Assembly (NCBI GenBank): GCA_026119935.1
Contig: JALRMH010000001.1
Span: forward strand, 496,001-560,000
Source of the DNA: Endothia cerciana
Lineage: Eukaryota; Ascomycota; Sordariomycetes; Diaporthales; Cryphonectriaceae
Length of the DNA: 64,000 bases
Reading direction: 5' to 3'
The notes beneath the pieces are model-generated. The model was not told the origin of the DNA. It worked only from the letters and a program-made list of their open reading frames with translations, and searched no databases. Each line of letters starts with the position of its first letter. Position 1 is the stretch's first letter. The position numbers and the translations under genes are program-made. Of the stretch, positions 33,401-44,576 are shown one piece after another.

Positions 33401-36400
33401 TCGGTCCCCCGACTGGCGTGAGTGGCTTGAAAACTGCCGGGGCCAAGGACGCGCAGCTAGTGCAGCCACAATCAGGTCCTTGGGAGACCCAAGATCAGAC
33501 AGGGAGTTCTTGTCAAGACCGAGGGCGAGAGCATTATGCCCGCCCGTCTCGAGCTCATTTGCTGGCTGCCTCTGACCGGTATGCAGACTCCTCATCTTGG
33601 AAGGCTCGGCTAGCTATGCCGTATGCAGGGAGCTTCCCCAGGCCAACGCCCATCAACACCACAGCATATAAGCTGCGCTGTACCGCCGGCCGTCTTGAGT
33701 TCTCCCCAACTTGGAAGACGCGGAACAACTTGGCCATCTCGCGTATACGGGCCCTTCATCAAATCTCGAGTCTAGAACCCCGGTTCTGCTTGTCGGACAC
33801 CTGTAGTCGCTGTCGGAGCATCCCTATCTCAGGACCTCAAGATCTCTGTCTCTTAACGAGCTTGAGATATCATGAGGCGGCTGACTCGGTTTGACCTTGG
33901 CGAGAACCCTAATATGTGGAGGGAACGCGACGAGAGCAAGGGCTGCGGGGAGCGTAGAGACCCTTATGATAACGTCCCGTGAGATGGCCTCTGCTATAGT
34001 AGTGGCACGACCTTGAACGAGGTAACCTCTTGCGGGATGACCTGTCCGGAATGGTATTAAGAATAGGTGCCTCGCGTTTCCAATTCTAGAGCTAGGGGGC
34101 TGATACGGAGGTGCTTCCAAGGTTCACTAGGCATACTATGTTATAAGTACTTAATGTGCACCAAGCGAAATGCAGCGGGTATCCGCAAATTGGGGCGAGC
34201 GCTGAGAGCATGGGCAGTCAACGGCTTCGACAACCGGTGGGCGGTGGCGTGACTAAAAGTTAAAACAGAGGCCGGTGAAGTTTGATTTTGTCAGCTCGGT
34301 CGGCTGATGCTACGGCTGCTACGCAGGTCGGCCGTAGCACGCGCTGTGCAGCTCAACCAAACTCTACGGGGCCAACCGGTGGGATTTGGTTTTAGACCAG
34401 ATCCAAAGTCGCTCGGCCTCTAGTTCGTAGAACCTAGATTGACACAATGCCCATTGTAGGTCGAAGGGGCCAGCGCATATTTTGTTTGGAAGCACGCCAT
34501 CCGAATTATGGAAGTCTGCTTCTCATCCTCAACCGTTGCCGCGATAAGTGAACAGAGAGGCTCTGCAGCTGGTGCGTTGACGGACACGATTGACTGCTAG
34601 TCTTGAGGAGACGTGATCCCAGTGCTGGTGCTGGTCAACCGGAATCTCATGAGACAGGTGGGAAGAGGCTGAGGCGACACCAACAATCTGAAGCCAGCAA
34701 CTGGCTGTAGAGAATGGCAGTGGGAAACCGGCGATGCGAGATTGCAAATGCCAGGCGTGCAAAAAAAACCCCAAAAAAAAAAAAAAAAAGGAGGAACCCT
34801 CCCCCTCCAAAAAGTAAAATAATAATTCAAAAACAAGTCAAAGTCTCACACGCGGGGAAGACACCCGGGCCGGAGTTGCACGCGCCCATACAAGGCTGAC
34901 TCTGAACAGACTTGGAAGCCCGGCAAAAGGTTTAACAATTCAGAGAGAAGGAGGGAGAGAGAGTTAGGTGCTCATAAGACGTGGCCCGGAGCTAAACCTC
35001 CGCAGGTCTGACTGCGATCGCGATCTGATCAGGGCGTTGGGGGGTGGGGGTTGTGGCCGTGCCGGCTGGCAGAGGTAATCAGCCGGGCTGGAGGCGATCG
35101 AACGAAGAAAGCGATCGCAAGTGAATCAGAGCATGGCCACGGCCTGCACAGCCATGGCCCGCATATCACGTACCAGCCCTTTGACTCGTTGCAGCGAGGC
35201 CCCCAATCGCAATTGCCAAAAGACCTCGTTGCCCCTGCCAGGCCCTCCGGGCTCCATGCTCCGGTGAGAGAAGGGCGCAGCCAGAGGCCACACATGAGGC
35301 CCTAATGAGGAAGGACCCTTGGGATCCTCCCCACCGCAGCCTGCACGTTGCAGGTGAGGTGATGTGAGGTGAGGTCTGGCGGTACATGGGAAGGCGGCAC
35401 TCGTTACCTGGGAGTTGTGGGCCTGTGGCACCCGTGGGTCCGCGGGTCTGGGCCTGGCCCCTTGACAGCTCCAGCTCGATCCACACCTGCAGCTTCTTGG
35501 TGGTCCCCTTTTTTTCCTTCTTCTTCTTCTTTCGTCCCTCTCACCCCCAACGAGGTCTTCTCTCCTCGCCCCAACACCGTGACGTAGCCAGGCGCTGTAG
35601 TCTAGATTCTAGACCCTCGACCTAAATTTTCAAGAACAAGGAAGTGGGCGCTCGCTGCGATCACCGTTCGCAGACCGAATACCTGCACATGGCGAACACA
35701 GATGGTATTCGGCGTGGCACACAGCATTGGCGATCCACTCCGGTGTCGATGGTGACGACTGCCTGATGTCGCTTGGGTCCTCTTGTGGGCACACCGCAAC
35801 CCAACGCAGGATAAGTGCCAGTAGAAGGAAAAAACCACAGGTTTTTTTCTTTTTTTTTGCTGTCCTGGAAAATCCGAGGAAGGGATCGCCGTGCCTGTGT
35901 CAGCTGTCCCTGAGAGACGGGTCTGACGTTTGCAGGTCGCCAGGGTGCCAGGCGGGCCAGGAGAGGGGATCCCAGCACTGATCCCAGCAGATTCCCCAGC
36001 AGGACCCCCGCAGAGGACCCTGACGCCTGCTGTAGGGTGGGTCCCTCTTTAGCGTTTCCGCTGGACTGGCTCGATGAACAGCTTAATTCTCGATCTTTCA
36101 AACAACGCTTATGACGGACTTGCTTCCGGCCCTGTCTGATGAAGTTTCCTCTCTTCGAATTGTTCGCGCGACTCCGCGCGACAGGAGAGCGAGCGAGGTA
36201 TGGAGTTAAAACGTTCCCACTCACCCACCACACTCAGGGCCCCCCTCTCCTAACGGCTGGTCATTGCAGACCCCCCTGGGGTCCCCAAACAGGTATTCGG
36301 GTCGGCGCCCATTCCGTGCTGAATTTGACCCCTTGGAATTCCCTTTAGCAGGACCGACCAACCAAGCAGCCTGGCGCGTGCTGGCGCGTGCCTGGTTTCT

Positions 36401-36461
36401 GGTCGGGTCTTGTACTGTTGATTTTATCCCCGCCCTTTAGGGTGCTGTATCACGCCCTACC

Positions 36462-36514
36462 ACCCCCCCAATCAATGGCCCCCCCCAATCAATGCCCCCC
36501 CCCCAATCAATGGC
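36462..36514. repeat. Three copies of CCAATCAATG separated by C runs
   Basis: CCAATCAATG occurs at 36468-36477, 36485-36494 and 36503-36512, spaced 17 and 18 bp apart by C-rich linkers. Each copy contains a CCAAT core. Confidence 0.85.
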
Positions 36515-39500
36515 CGTGGCTGGTTCTACCGGCACAGACCGCAACAGGGCTCACCGCGATCCCCGTTCAGGCACCGTTCAGGCATACTTTCAGATTGAAA
36601 TTACATGGGAAACTAACAATTACAGTACCCGTTATCGTAGCTTGGCGACCGCGACAGAGAATCATGCGCACCTGGCTGTCCACGGGGATGTGATACGCAG
36701 AACTTTCCGTATCCCGGCAGCTTGGGCTCGCAGCAGGTGGGCCTCGTAAACATACTGATCACGATCTTTTGCATACGGTCCAGCACCTCTCCTCCTCTTG
36801 GACATTTACCGCGCTGCCGCAATAGGGACAGCGCACCCTGGTAGGGTGGTCGGTTGGCCCTTCTCCCGGATGCGGCCCTTCTCATGCTGACTTGTTGAAC
36901 CTGATGCGCTCTGATTTGGCACCGGTTCCCCAAGAGGGAATACCCCAAATTCCACCATGGGAATGTTACTGAATGCCCATGTTTCGAAAGCGGTAGGTTG
37001 GGAGAAGGCAAAGGCAAAGCCGCCACCACCACTTCTCGAGTTTTCCTAGCATAGAAACCCCGCAACCTAACCGCAGGACCATAATCGTCCCGGCCATCAC
37101 ATACGGCCAGTCCTAACAGACTACCGCCCTTTGGCGAAGGTGTCCATTCTGAGACGTCCATGCGTGCTCCCGCGCGTATCTCACATCTCCGTCATCAGTC
37201 GACCAGGAGATGGTACGTGTCATGGGAGAGCATTGAACGAAGAAGGTTGGTCTCGGCTGGCATCCTCAAAGGGATCTCCCCGGCCGACAGTGTACTGTAC
37301 TTGTGCCCGAGTACCCGCCTCTATGTCGCGGGTCTCGCACAGCTGGCCCTGGGGCCCCACCACGTTGACGGGATCGGTGATCCCCTCAAGAAACGCCGAT
37401 TATTGGCTGACAGCTTTTTCCCACTTCTGGGTGCTCTGATGCCCTCCAGACCCGCGACAGCCGGCCCAGCAAGGCGACCAACGAGGCTTCCAAGCTTTCA
37501 CCCCCGGCAGGTTGTTTCAGACGCTGCTTTGCACCACCAAGAGCCGACGGTGACAGGTTTGACCAACTACAAGCGGTGATCACCGAAGATCCCCCACTTG
37601 ACGAACCCTTGAGGCGACATGAGTACTCGACAGCAGAGGCAGGCCTACGTGCCAGGACTGCTCATGGGCCTCCACGATCAGCACATGGTGTAGCGCCTCA
37701 CCTCAACAGCCTGGTGTGGGGATAACCTGCCATTTCTGTAGGGCTGGATCCCCTCCAGGAAGATGAATATCGGGAGGGGTGGGGTGGCCTGACTTGGCGG
37801 GCTCGTCCAGCCACGACACTCTGTATGAACCCGAAGAGTGTCGGCCTCTCAAACTTTGCCAAACCTTAACAAGGCTGCTCTGGAAGATTTCGAGGTGTGT
37901 ATTTTCCGGTCCCCATAATATACCGGTAATGCCGTACTGTGTATATGCCGTGTCAGATTGGGCCCGGCGAGGCGGCTCACCAGACCCCAGACGCCGTCTA
38001 CGTCATCTTCCCTATCTCGAGAGCAGCGACTGAGCCCCGGATTCAGGCACATGGGAGATGCAGGGTACCGCAGTCTCTAGACCCACCAGAGACCAGCGCG
38101 CCTCGGCCGAGTGGTTCTCTGCTCAAACGTGCCCTGACGGAGGCAGGGCAGCAGAAACAGGCCCATCGCAAGCAGCCTCCGCACAGGCGGGCTGCTCAGG
38201 ACATACACCTGAGATCTGGCCCATTGCCAAACGCCAAGACCGCCCAGGTTTAAAGTATAGCTGTTGGCCTTGTGGATCGCTATTGTGAATGATGGACGAC
38301 TTGTCGGATCGGGTCGTCAAGCCATGGATGGAGATAAAGCAGGGCACAAGAGGTCCGCTGTGCCCTTCAGGCCCACATCCTGCTCAGCAGCATGCCCGTT
38401 ACGTGCACGAGGAGAGAGAGAGAGAGAGACAAGCCTCGGGCACGAGATCAAAATGCACGACATGCACTGCGGACCAAAGGCTCCGCGCCCAGGTCTTGAC
38501 AAACAAGTTTTCTGAGGAGTCGTAATCGATCAGAGATCATTTGGGAATCGGACGGACAGGATCTGTGTTCGATGTCTCCGCAGCTTGCGAAATCCAGTCC
38601 GAGGACAGAATCTGCATGGCCCGCACAGAGAAGGAAAGGGAAACGCATAGACACCGCAATTCACGGGCCACGCCCTGGGAGAGGGGCACACCTGGTCCCT
38701 TGGGCGCGAACCTGCGCGAGGTACCTGGGGAGGGACTTCCACAATGTACTGTACATAGGTACGAGCAATCCCGGCCGAGGCAACCCTCACAGGGGACCGG
38801 TCCCTTGGCTCCTCGGAGGGGTATTGGCCGTCGTTGCAGGGGGGAGGTCGTGAGACAGAAGGGAGAATCGACAATTGGGGGTCGTGGGCTTGGAGGGTTT
38901 CTCAACTTTCCCATGATCGGCGGACTCGTACTCGCGGCACTTTTAACACTGACAGCGCAGAGTCGCATCCGGTCAGACCCCTCATCAGGCCGAGCCCAGA
39001 CAGGCTGCCAACAGCATGCAGGGATCCGGGCGGTACCCTGTCCAGGGTGCTTGCTGCGTTCCTTTTCCCTTGGCCAGGTGGGCCTTGCACCTCCTCCAAC
39101 GCTTTAAATCCAGAGGGCTGCCCTATGCTCGTACCATCCGAGTAACCGCTCTCGCTCCCACAATCTGCACCTAACCACCCTTTCGTCACAAACCTCTTTA
39201 CAAGACTCGAGACATTCTCTGTGTCCCGGTCTTGAATCAGTCTTGTACTCGAGCCTCAAGGATAACAGCTGAACATTTCAAGGCCATCCCTCAGTCGACC
39301 AACCTCCTCGTGCCAGCATCGAGGCCTCCTCACCCACAAGCCCCTAACCTTCATTCGTATACTTCACCTCACGGGCCTTACGGATATCGATTGAAGTGCA
39401 ACGCGCATACGAAAATATCGTGTGGCTCAAGGCTTCCGGGAGGTCATCCTTTGCGATCAGATCCAGCCAAGGGTTCAATCCCATTATATTCCTTCTGGTC

Positions 39501-39694
39501 CTGTCCCAGGGGACGCACATGTATGTACAGCGACTATCGTGCCTTTGCTCGCAATGTCCAGTGCTCTCAAAACTTCAATGCGCAAAAAATCTCCGAGGGC
39601 GGTCTCCGTGTATCCTCGAAATAAATCGAGATCGTATCTGAATGCCAAAAGCTTACCTTTCACCCCCGCCGTTCAGTTACAAGCCTCTCACAAT

Positions 39695-40846
39695 ATGTCT
39701 CATCACATTCAACGAGATGCTTCAGGGCGGCTCATTTCACTACTCCACGAGACCAACGAAATGCCCCCTCGTGAGACGCGCCACTCTTACACCGCTGTCC
39801 ACCCAGCCTACAGCTCTTACGCCCAGGGCAGCCAGAAGCGAGACGCCTCATATCCCAACACGCCAGATCTCGCGCGCTCCCACTCGTACGATTCTCAGGC
39901 GAGCGGTCACGATAGCCCCTTGACGCCAAATAGTGCCTACCATGAGCCACTTTTCTCAAATCTCAAGGATGCGTACAGCGGCGAGGTCCATACCGTCCTC
40001 CCACCCATCTCGTCCTTCCACAAGGTCGCAGGGACCATGGACGCCCGGTCTCCGCCCACTCCGGAGCTGAGCCGGAGGAGGAGCTCCAACCCTTACGGCG
40101 CGATGTTCGGCTCTGTTTCGTCCTCGTCAAGCCTCGAGGATTTCCACTACCGCCCCAGCGTCGACTCTCCAAGGACAGTGCCTACCCTGTCAGAACCCGC
40201 GGTCCACCACAGTGTCGAGGGCGCTGATAGCTCCCCTTACTCCGAGTTACCCCTGCAGGACCAGCGCCAGGCCGCAGCCCTAGAGTCGCGACATGAGAAG
40301 GCCGATGTCAACATTAGGAAGGGGAGCAAGGGCAAGAATGGCAGCCAGAGGCGCTATCCATGCAAGGATCCCTCCTGCGACAAGTCCTTCACCACATCAG
40401 GCCATGCATCGCGCCACGCCAAGATCCACGAAGGGCTCAAGCCCATCTCCTGCACCTTTGAAGGGTGTTCCAAGCGATTTACCCGCCAAGACAACATGAA
40501 ACAGCACCTCGAGACTCACCGCAGGGAGAAGTCGCGCGTATCGGCCAGGCAAGCCCGTCGGCCATCTCTAGCTTCTCGTCGACAGTCGGCATCGAGCAGA
40601 GGCAGCGTCAGCAGGTTCTCCTCGCCGAGGGACACACCTCCCCTCATGTCGCCCTCCATCCAGCCCGCCTTGATGCTTTCTCCTGGCCTGTCCTCGGGAT
40701 TGACTAGGCCTTCGATTGCCTCGAGGACCCCCAGTGGACTAGACGCCCTGGCCATGGTTGCTGCGACTGAGCAAGCTACTGTGGAGCAAGAGGAGGCGCA
40801 GCGCCAAGCAGAGCATCTCTACTATTGGCGAGCCTCGCAACACTAG
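39695..40846 (+). CDS. C2H2 zinc-finger regulator, NRG1-like
   Basis: Single exon, 383 residues from the ATG at 39695 (starting MSHHIQRDASGRLISLL). Two consecutive C2H2 fingers: C223, C228, H241, H245 (YPCKDPSCDKSFTTSGHASRH) and C253, C258, H271, H275, joined by an EGLKPIS linker. The TTSGHASRH and TRQDNMKQH recognition helices resemble those of the Nrg1/Rgm1-type repressors of yeasts, which recruit Tup1-Cyc8 on stress and morphogenesis genes. The rest is Ser/Pro/Tyr-rich and disordered, with an RS-rich basic patch after the fingers (a likely nuclear signal) and a C-terminal helix (ATVEQEEAQRQAEHL). The frame stays open upstream, and an in-frame ATG at 39554 would add 47 residues; I prefer 39695 because the upstream part looks like leader. 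Expected: nuclear repressor or regulator, targets unknown. Confidence 0.8.
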   Translation: MSHHIQRDASGRLISLLHETNEMPPRETRHSYTAVHPAYSSYAQGSQKRDASYPNTPDLARSHSYDSQASGHDSPLTPNSAYHEPLFSNLKDAYSGEVHTVLPPISSFHKVAGTMDARSPPTPELSRRRSSNPYGAMFGSVSSSSSLEDFHYRPSVDSPRTVPTLSEPAVHHSVEGADSSPYSELPLQDQRQAAALESRHEKADVNIRKGSKGKNGSQRRYPCKDPSCDKSFTTSGHASRHAKIHEGLKPISCTFEGCSKRFTRQDNMKQHLETHRREKSRVSARQARRPSLASRRQSASSRGSVSRFSSPRDTPPLMSPSIQPALMLSPGLSSGLTRPSIASRTPSGLDALAMVAATEQATVEQEEAQRQAEHLYYWRASQH

Positions 40847-42168
40847 ACAAAAATCCTCTGAACTCCTGTTGCAAAACTTTAGAAAGCCTGCTCACGCAAA
40901 CTCACGCGGACCACGACACGGTCTCGCCGCAATCCAATGACAACTCGATACTCTTATCGCTTCTGCTTCCTCTTTTCCCATGTCTCGGGTGGTCGGGTCG
41001 GGCCGGGCAACGACATATATACCCCTTCACACAGCTTTCCTATATCAACGGCGCAAGTTCATGGTCAGGCCGGAATAGAAACGGCTGCACGAGTACGCAT
41101 GCATAGCATGACCATTGCAAGGTGGTTGGATTTGGGTTCCCTTTTTTGCACAATACCTGGAATGGCGTCTCGGTTTTGGGTTTTCTCCTTCTTCCCATTC
41201 TTCATGCATGGCACACGACACTGGGCAGGGACAGTCGACCCTGAACCCACGAGGCAACGGAGTCCTCGGTTCCAAGGCCAAAAAAAGACAAGAAACAAAA
41301 AGCAACAGGAAGGGCGGTTACACGTGCAGGCTCAGGACGGTGGCAGACTGGCTGGTTAATCGCCAAACAAAGTCTTCCGCATGACTGTATGAGGTCTACA
41401 AGGGCGGATAGGACGCGGTTTCGTATTGCTGCCTGCATCTGTGAATGTGTACAAACATACACGAGACAAGGCAGTCTGGTTTCACTGCATGGAACAAGGC
41501 TGAGGACTGATTGATACCCACGGAGAGGATGCCCAGGCATCGCTGCACACACAGAAGCTGGACTATATATGGACAGGACAGAACAGGCGATCAAATAATT
41601 TGAGCCCCCCCTCCCTCTCAAAAAAAAACTAAAAAAACTCATACAATCTAAGGCGGCCAGATGGCCTTGTAGCTGCTCGAAGTACACCCAATGAGCCAAA
41701 AAAAGTCGTGTCAAAGTGAACCCATATCGCAGCGGTGATGATTGGCTGATCATACAACAAATACTCTGCCCGATAGAATGTCGTCCTCATGAGGATCTCC
41801 GGAGGGACGATGATTGATGAGGGCATACCTGAAATAAATTTTTTTTTTTTAAAGCATTGCCCTCGAAACAACCCCCCCGTCAGGTGCTTGATGCACAAGT
41901 CCTTCCCACCATCCCGGTACCCAATTGCTGGTGTCTGCTGCAGTGTATCCCATTGATAGGATTGGTGAGTCCATAGTCAATCACCAGATATCTGTCGTCC
42001 ATCTCAATTGTAATTTGTATGTCTGTTTTTTCTGCCCTTGCAAAGCATAACGCGGCTGCTAGAATGGGCAATGGTATCAATGGAGGGGTGTAGCAAAACT
42101 GACGGCCCCGTCCAACAACGTCAACAGGCTCCCCCCGCCCCCCCCCCCCCAACGTCTCCTAGGGCTGT
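40847..42168. other. Intergenic region between convergent genes
   Basis: About 1.3 kb between the stops of the C2H2 regulator and PRP31, so mainly 3' untranslated sequence of both. Contains T- and A-rich tracts (41618-41636, 41837-41850) and a run of C at about 42132-42151 close to the PRP31 stop. No gene seen. Confidence 0.6.
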
Positions 42169-44145
42169 CTAGGCTTCCTTTGAGACATCCGCTTTCTGCC
42201 TCTTGCTAGGCGGCAGAGCAGGCTTCTTAAACACACCATCGCTGCTCGCCTGACTCCCCCCACCGACCTGGGTGAATGTGCCGCCCTTGAACCACCGGTC
42301 CTGCTCCTCCTCTCGTTTCCTCTTCAGCTCAGCCTGTACCTTCGGATCGACCAGCTCCAAACCCTGCACGGGCGTGAAGTTCAGTGACGACACCGTACCG
42401 CCACCGCCGAGCGTCGTACCGACACCTGATGTCCGTAGACCCTTGCCGCGCAGGTCGAGGTTCCCTGCCGCGGCGGCGTTCTGCCCAAACTTCAACGAGC
42501 TCGCTGCACCGGCGTTGATCGAACTCGAGAGCCCGCCGATGCCGCCCCAGCCCTTGTTCTTGGCGCTGAGTTTCGCACGCGTGCGTGCATCGATCTGTGT
42601 GCCCCGGACCCGCCCCGTGTCCGTCTGTCCGATCATACCCATACCAACAGTGGAATCACCTGCGCCGTAGCCTGCCTCCTTCTCCTCTTTACCAAAGGCC
42701 ATGCGATTTTGCGCCTTACGTAGTTCTGTCATGGCGACAGCCTCCTTCGCCTTCCTTGCGCGACGACCACCCCGCTTACGGCTGGGTTTGTCGTCCGGCA
42801 CGGGCAGGGCGCGCTGACCCTTGTTCAAGGGCTTTTCCTGCAGCTTGTCCAGGCGCTCAAGACAGTGCTGCTTGAAGTCCTCACCGGTCGAGCCGTCCGG
42901 GCTAGAGTGAGCGCAGTCGACGCGTGCGGCGAGGACAACCTTGGCGGATACTATACGCAAGGCCTGTTTCTTGATGTCTGACGAGACGCTGCGGATGATG
43001 GGAGAGTGGAAGAGGAAGCCTTGTTGGCGGATCGTGACGTTCGTAGCAAGAGCGCCGCTTTGTTGTTTCTTGGAGCCCCAGGCGGAGATGTTGCATGCTG
43101 GCGTCTTGGATAGGCCGGTTAGACCGCCCGCTGCGTTGAGGAGTTGTGCTGCTGTTAGGGATCCCACCATGGCCGTCAAATTTGGCGCGAAGATATTCAT
43201 TCGCGATTGCACGTATTCGGTCAGCGTCTTCTTGGCCGTGTCAAGGTCGATGACCATCTTGCAAGCGCGCATGACTCTGCCCAACTCATCCGGTGACATG
43301 TCCCGTCCATTTGATCTAGTGGCCTCCAACGTGACGATCATGAGCGACGGACCGTCAAGAACCGATTTGAGGCTGGCTTCCAGGATGTTGTCTGTGGTCG
43401 TCTGTAACGTTTTGATGTTCTCTTGGTCAAAGGGCCCATTGCCGAGGACGGCAACGACCTTGGCATACTCGAGCGGGTTCGTAACGAGCGTCTCAAGTTC
43501 AGGGAACCGTACTGAGTAGTGGTCGCGGATATACTTGTGCACCAGCACAACCTCGCTATCGATCGATGTAGATAATTGGTTCGACTCAGTCAGGAGCTCG
43601 TACTCGGGGTGATCCTCGATATTTCCAATCAAGGTATCTCGTGCCTCTGGTGGTTGAGCTTGGAAGTGTGCGATTTTCTGCAGGGTCGGACGCTCAGAGT
43701 CAGGGCTAGTGTTCCAGAAGGAGAGATGTAAACACTTCGCGATGCCTAGATTTTTGGGGGGGGTTTTGGGGGGGGGGGGGGGCGCATATGGGGCAAGGAG
43801 GGATCGACTAACCTCAAGTACTGGTTCAAGGCTCTTCATGAGTCCTGCGACAGCGCGCACGTCGTTGACTCGTTTCAGCTGCAGCTTTTCTATCCGCGCC
43901 TTGGCCTCTTCCGGATCCTCTGGCGCTTGCTTGCCGGCATCCGGCATGCCGCCCATCTCCTCGTCTTCGTCTCCGTCGTCACCATCGAAGCCGCCGTTGT
44001 CGAGGTCCATGTCACGAGTCGCATGCGATCCGATAGTGGCCCCGATATCGTTGTCGCCTAGAATATCGTCTCCATTGCGCTCGTCGCCCTGCTCGGAGCC
44101 TGAGTCCTCAAAGTCCTGAAGCAGCTCGTCCACGAGTGTGGACAT
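42169..44145 (-). CDS. prp31: Pre-mRNA-splicing factor PRP31 (U4/U6 snRNP)
   Basis: Model: complement of 43813-44145 and 42169-43677; 1,842 nt, 613 residues. The 135-nt intron (43678-43812; GTTAGT to CTGCAG) has no in-frame stop and a length divisible by three. I splice it because the joined LEPVLEKIAHFQAQPPE fits the family, while the intron translation is a Pro-rich run. The acidic N terminus starts MSTLVDELLQDFEDSG. The Nop domain includes VLVHKYIRDHYSVRFPELE, YVQSRMNIFAPNLTAMVG and GGLTGLSKTPACNI, which contacts the U4 5' stem loop and the 15.5K protein. The Prp31 C-terminal domain has KPSRKRGGRRARKAKE (basic, probable nuclear signal) and NFTPVQGLELVDP. PRP31 bridges U4/U6 and U5 snRNPs in the tri-snRNP. 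Its start faces that of CLF1, 431 bp away. Confidence 0.95.
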   Translation of the reverse strand: MSTLVDELLQDFEDSGSEQGDERNGDDILGDNDIGATIGSHATRDMDLDNGGFDGDDGDEDEEMGGMPDAGKQAPEDPEEAKARIEKLQLKRVNDVRAVAGLMKSLEPVLEVSRSLLAPYAPPPPPKTPPKNLGIAKCLHLSFWNTSPDSERPTLQKIAHFQAQPPEARDTLIGNIEDHPEYELLTESNQLSTSIDSEVVLVHKYIRDHYSVRFPELETLVTNPLEYAKVVAVLGNGPFDQENIKTLQTTTDNILEASLKSVLDGPSLMIVTLEATRSNGRDMSPDELGRVMRACKMVIDLDTAKKTLTEYVQSRMNIFAPNLTAMVGSLTAAQLLNAAGGLTGLSKTPACNISAWGSKKQQSGALATNVTIRQQGFLFHSPIIRSVSSDIKKQALRIVSAKVVLAARVDCAHSSPDGSTGEDFKQHCLERLDKLQEKPLNKGQRALPVPDDKPSRKRGGRRARKAKEAVAMTELRKAQNRMAFGKEEKEAGYGAGDSTVGMGMIGQTDTGRVRGTQIDARTRAKLSAKNKGWGGIGGLSSSINAGAASSLKFGQNAAAAGNLDLRGKGLRTSGVGTTLGGGGTVSSLNFTPVQGLELVDPKVQAELKRKREEEQDRWFKGGTFTQVGGGSQASSDGVFKKPALPPSKRQKADVSKEA

Positions 44146-44576
44146 CTTGTGTTTTCGTGAGGTGTGAGGTACCTCGACTGGAGCAGAGGTGGACGGGCTT
44201 TGCGAAAGTCTTTACTTGAGGAAGAAGGTTGGTTGGGTTTGAGGTTCTGCTTTCGAGCTCGAGAGAGAAGGCGGCCTAGACGTCGACAGGGGGTCTGCAA
44301 GGCGCCACACGGTTAGCGCAAAGCACTGACCACTGCAGCAAGGCACTTCTGCGCCTTGCCGATTGGGTGGCCGCGAAAAACATCCATCAGCCTCGCTCAT
44401 CTCATCAACTTCGCCCTATTTGCTTGCTCGCCCACTCACTCATCTATTCAAACCTTCGGCCTGAGGCTGGCTGCAGAAGCTTCTCGGCCACAACACCGTT
44501 CTTCCAGCCCACGTGTCAGGCTCTCCCAGTTCCGCCTCTCCTCCCACCACGGCTGCTCATCATCACGTCGCTCATC
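44146..44576. promoter_or_regulatory. Bidirectional promoter region, PRP31 / CLF1
   Basis: Only 431 bp lie between the two start codons, so both leaders and promoters overlap or abut. The CLF1 side (about 44400-44570) is CT-rich like a leader. No TATA box or named site stands out. Confidence 0.7.

Larger units (their letters stand above)
30217..39694. other. 9.5-kb region without a convincing gene, upstream of the C2H2 regulator
   Basis: I read both strands and found only short or medium open frames (up to 276 codons, 31921-32751 -) with erratic composition, no domain motif and no coherent splice pattern. It holds an (AC)n(GA)n microsatellite at about 30452-30488, an 11C/8G block at 32401-32419, an A-rich tract at about 34761-34789, a C-rich CCAATCAATG repeat at 36462-36514 and a (GA)n tract at about 38410-38428. 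It is not AT-biased as RIP-mutated repeats would be. The last 450-600 bp before 39695 are CT/CA-rich and resemble a leader, with the transcript start perhaps near 39100-39250. Confidence 0.5.

Noticed and set aside
36613..37161. 182-codon frame (-) in the gene-poor stretch
   Set aside because: No motif, uneven composition, no supporting splice pattern.
43756..43782. Reading the PRP31 intron as coding (658-residue protein)
   Set aside because: The translation across it is a Pro-rich run from homopolymers, and consensus splice sites at its ends restore a family-like junction.
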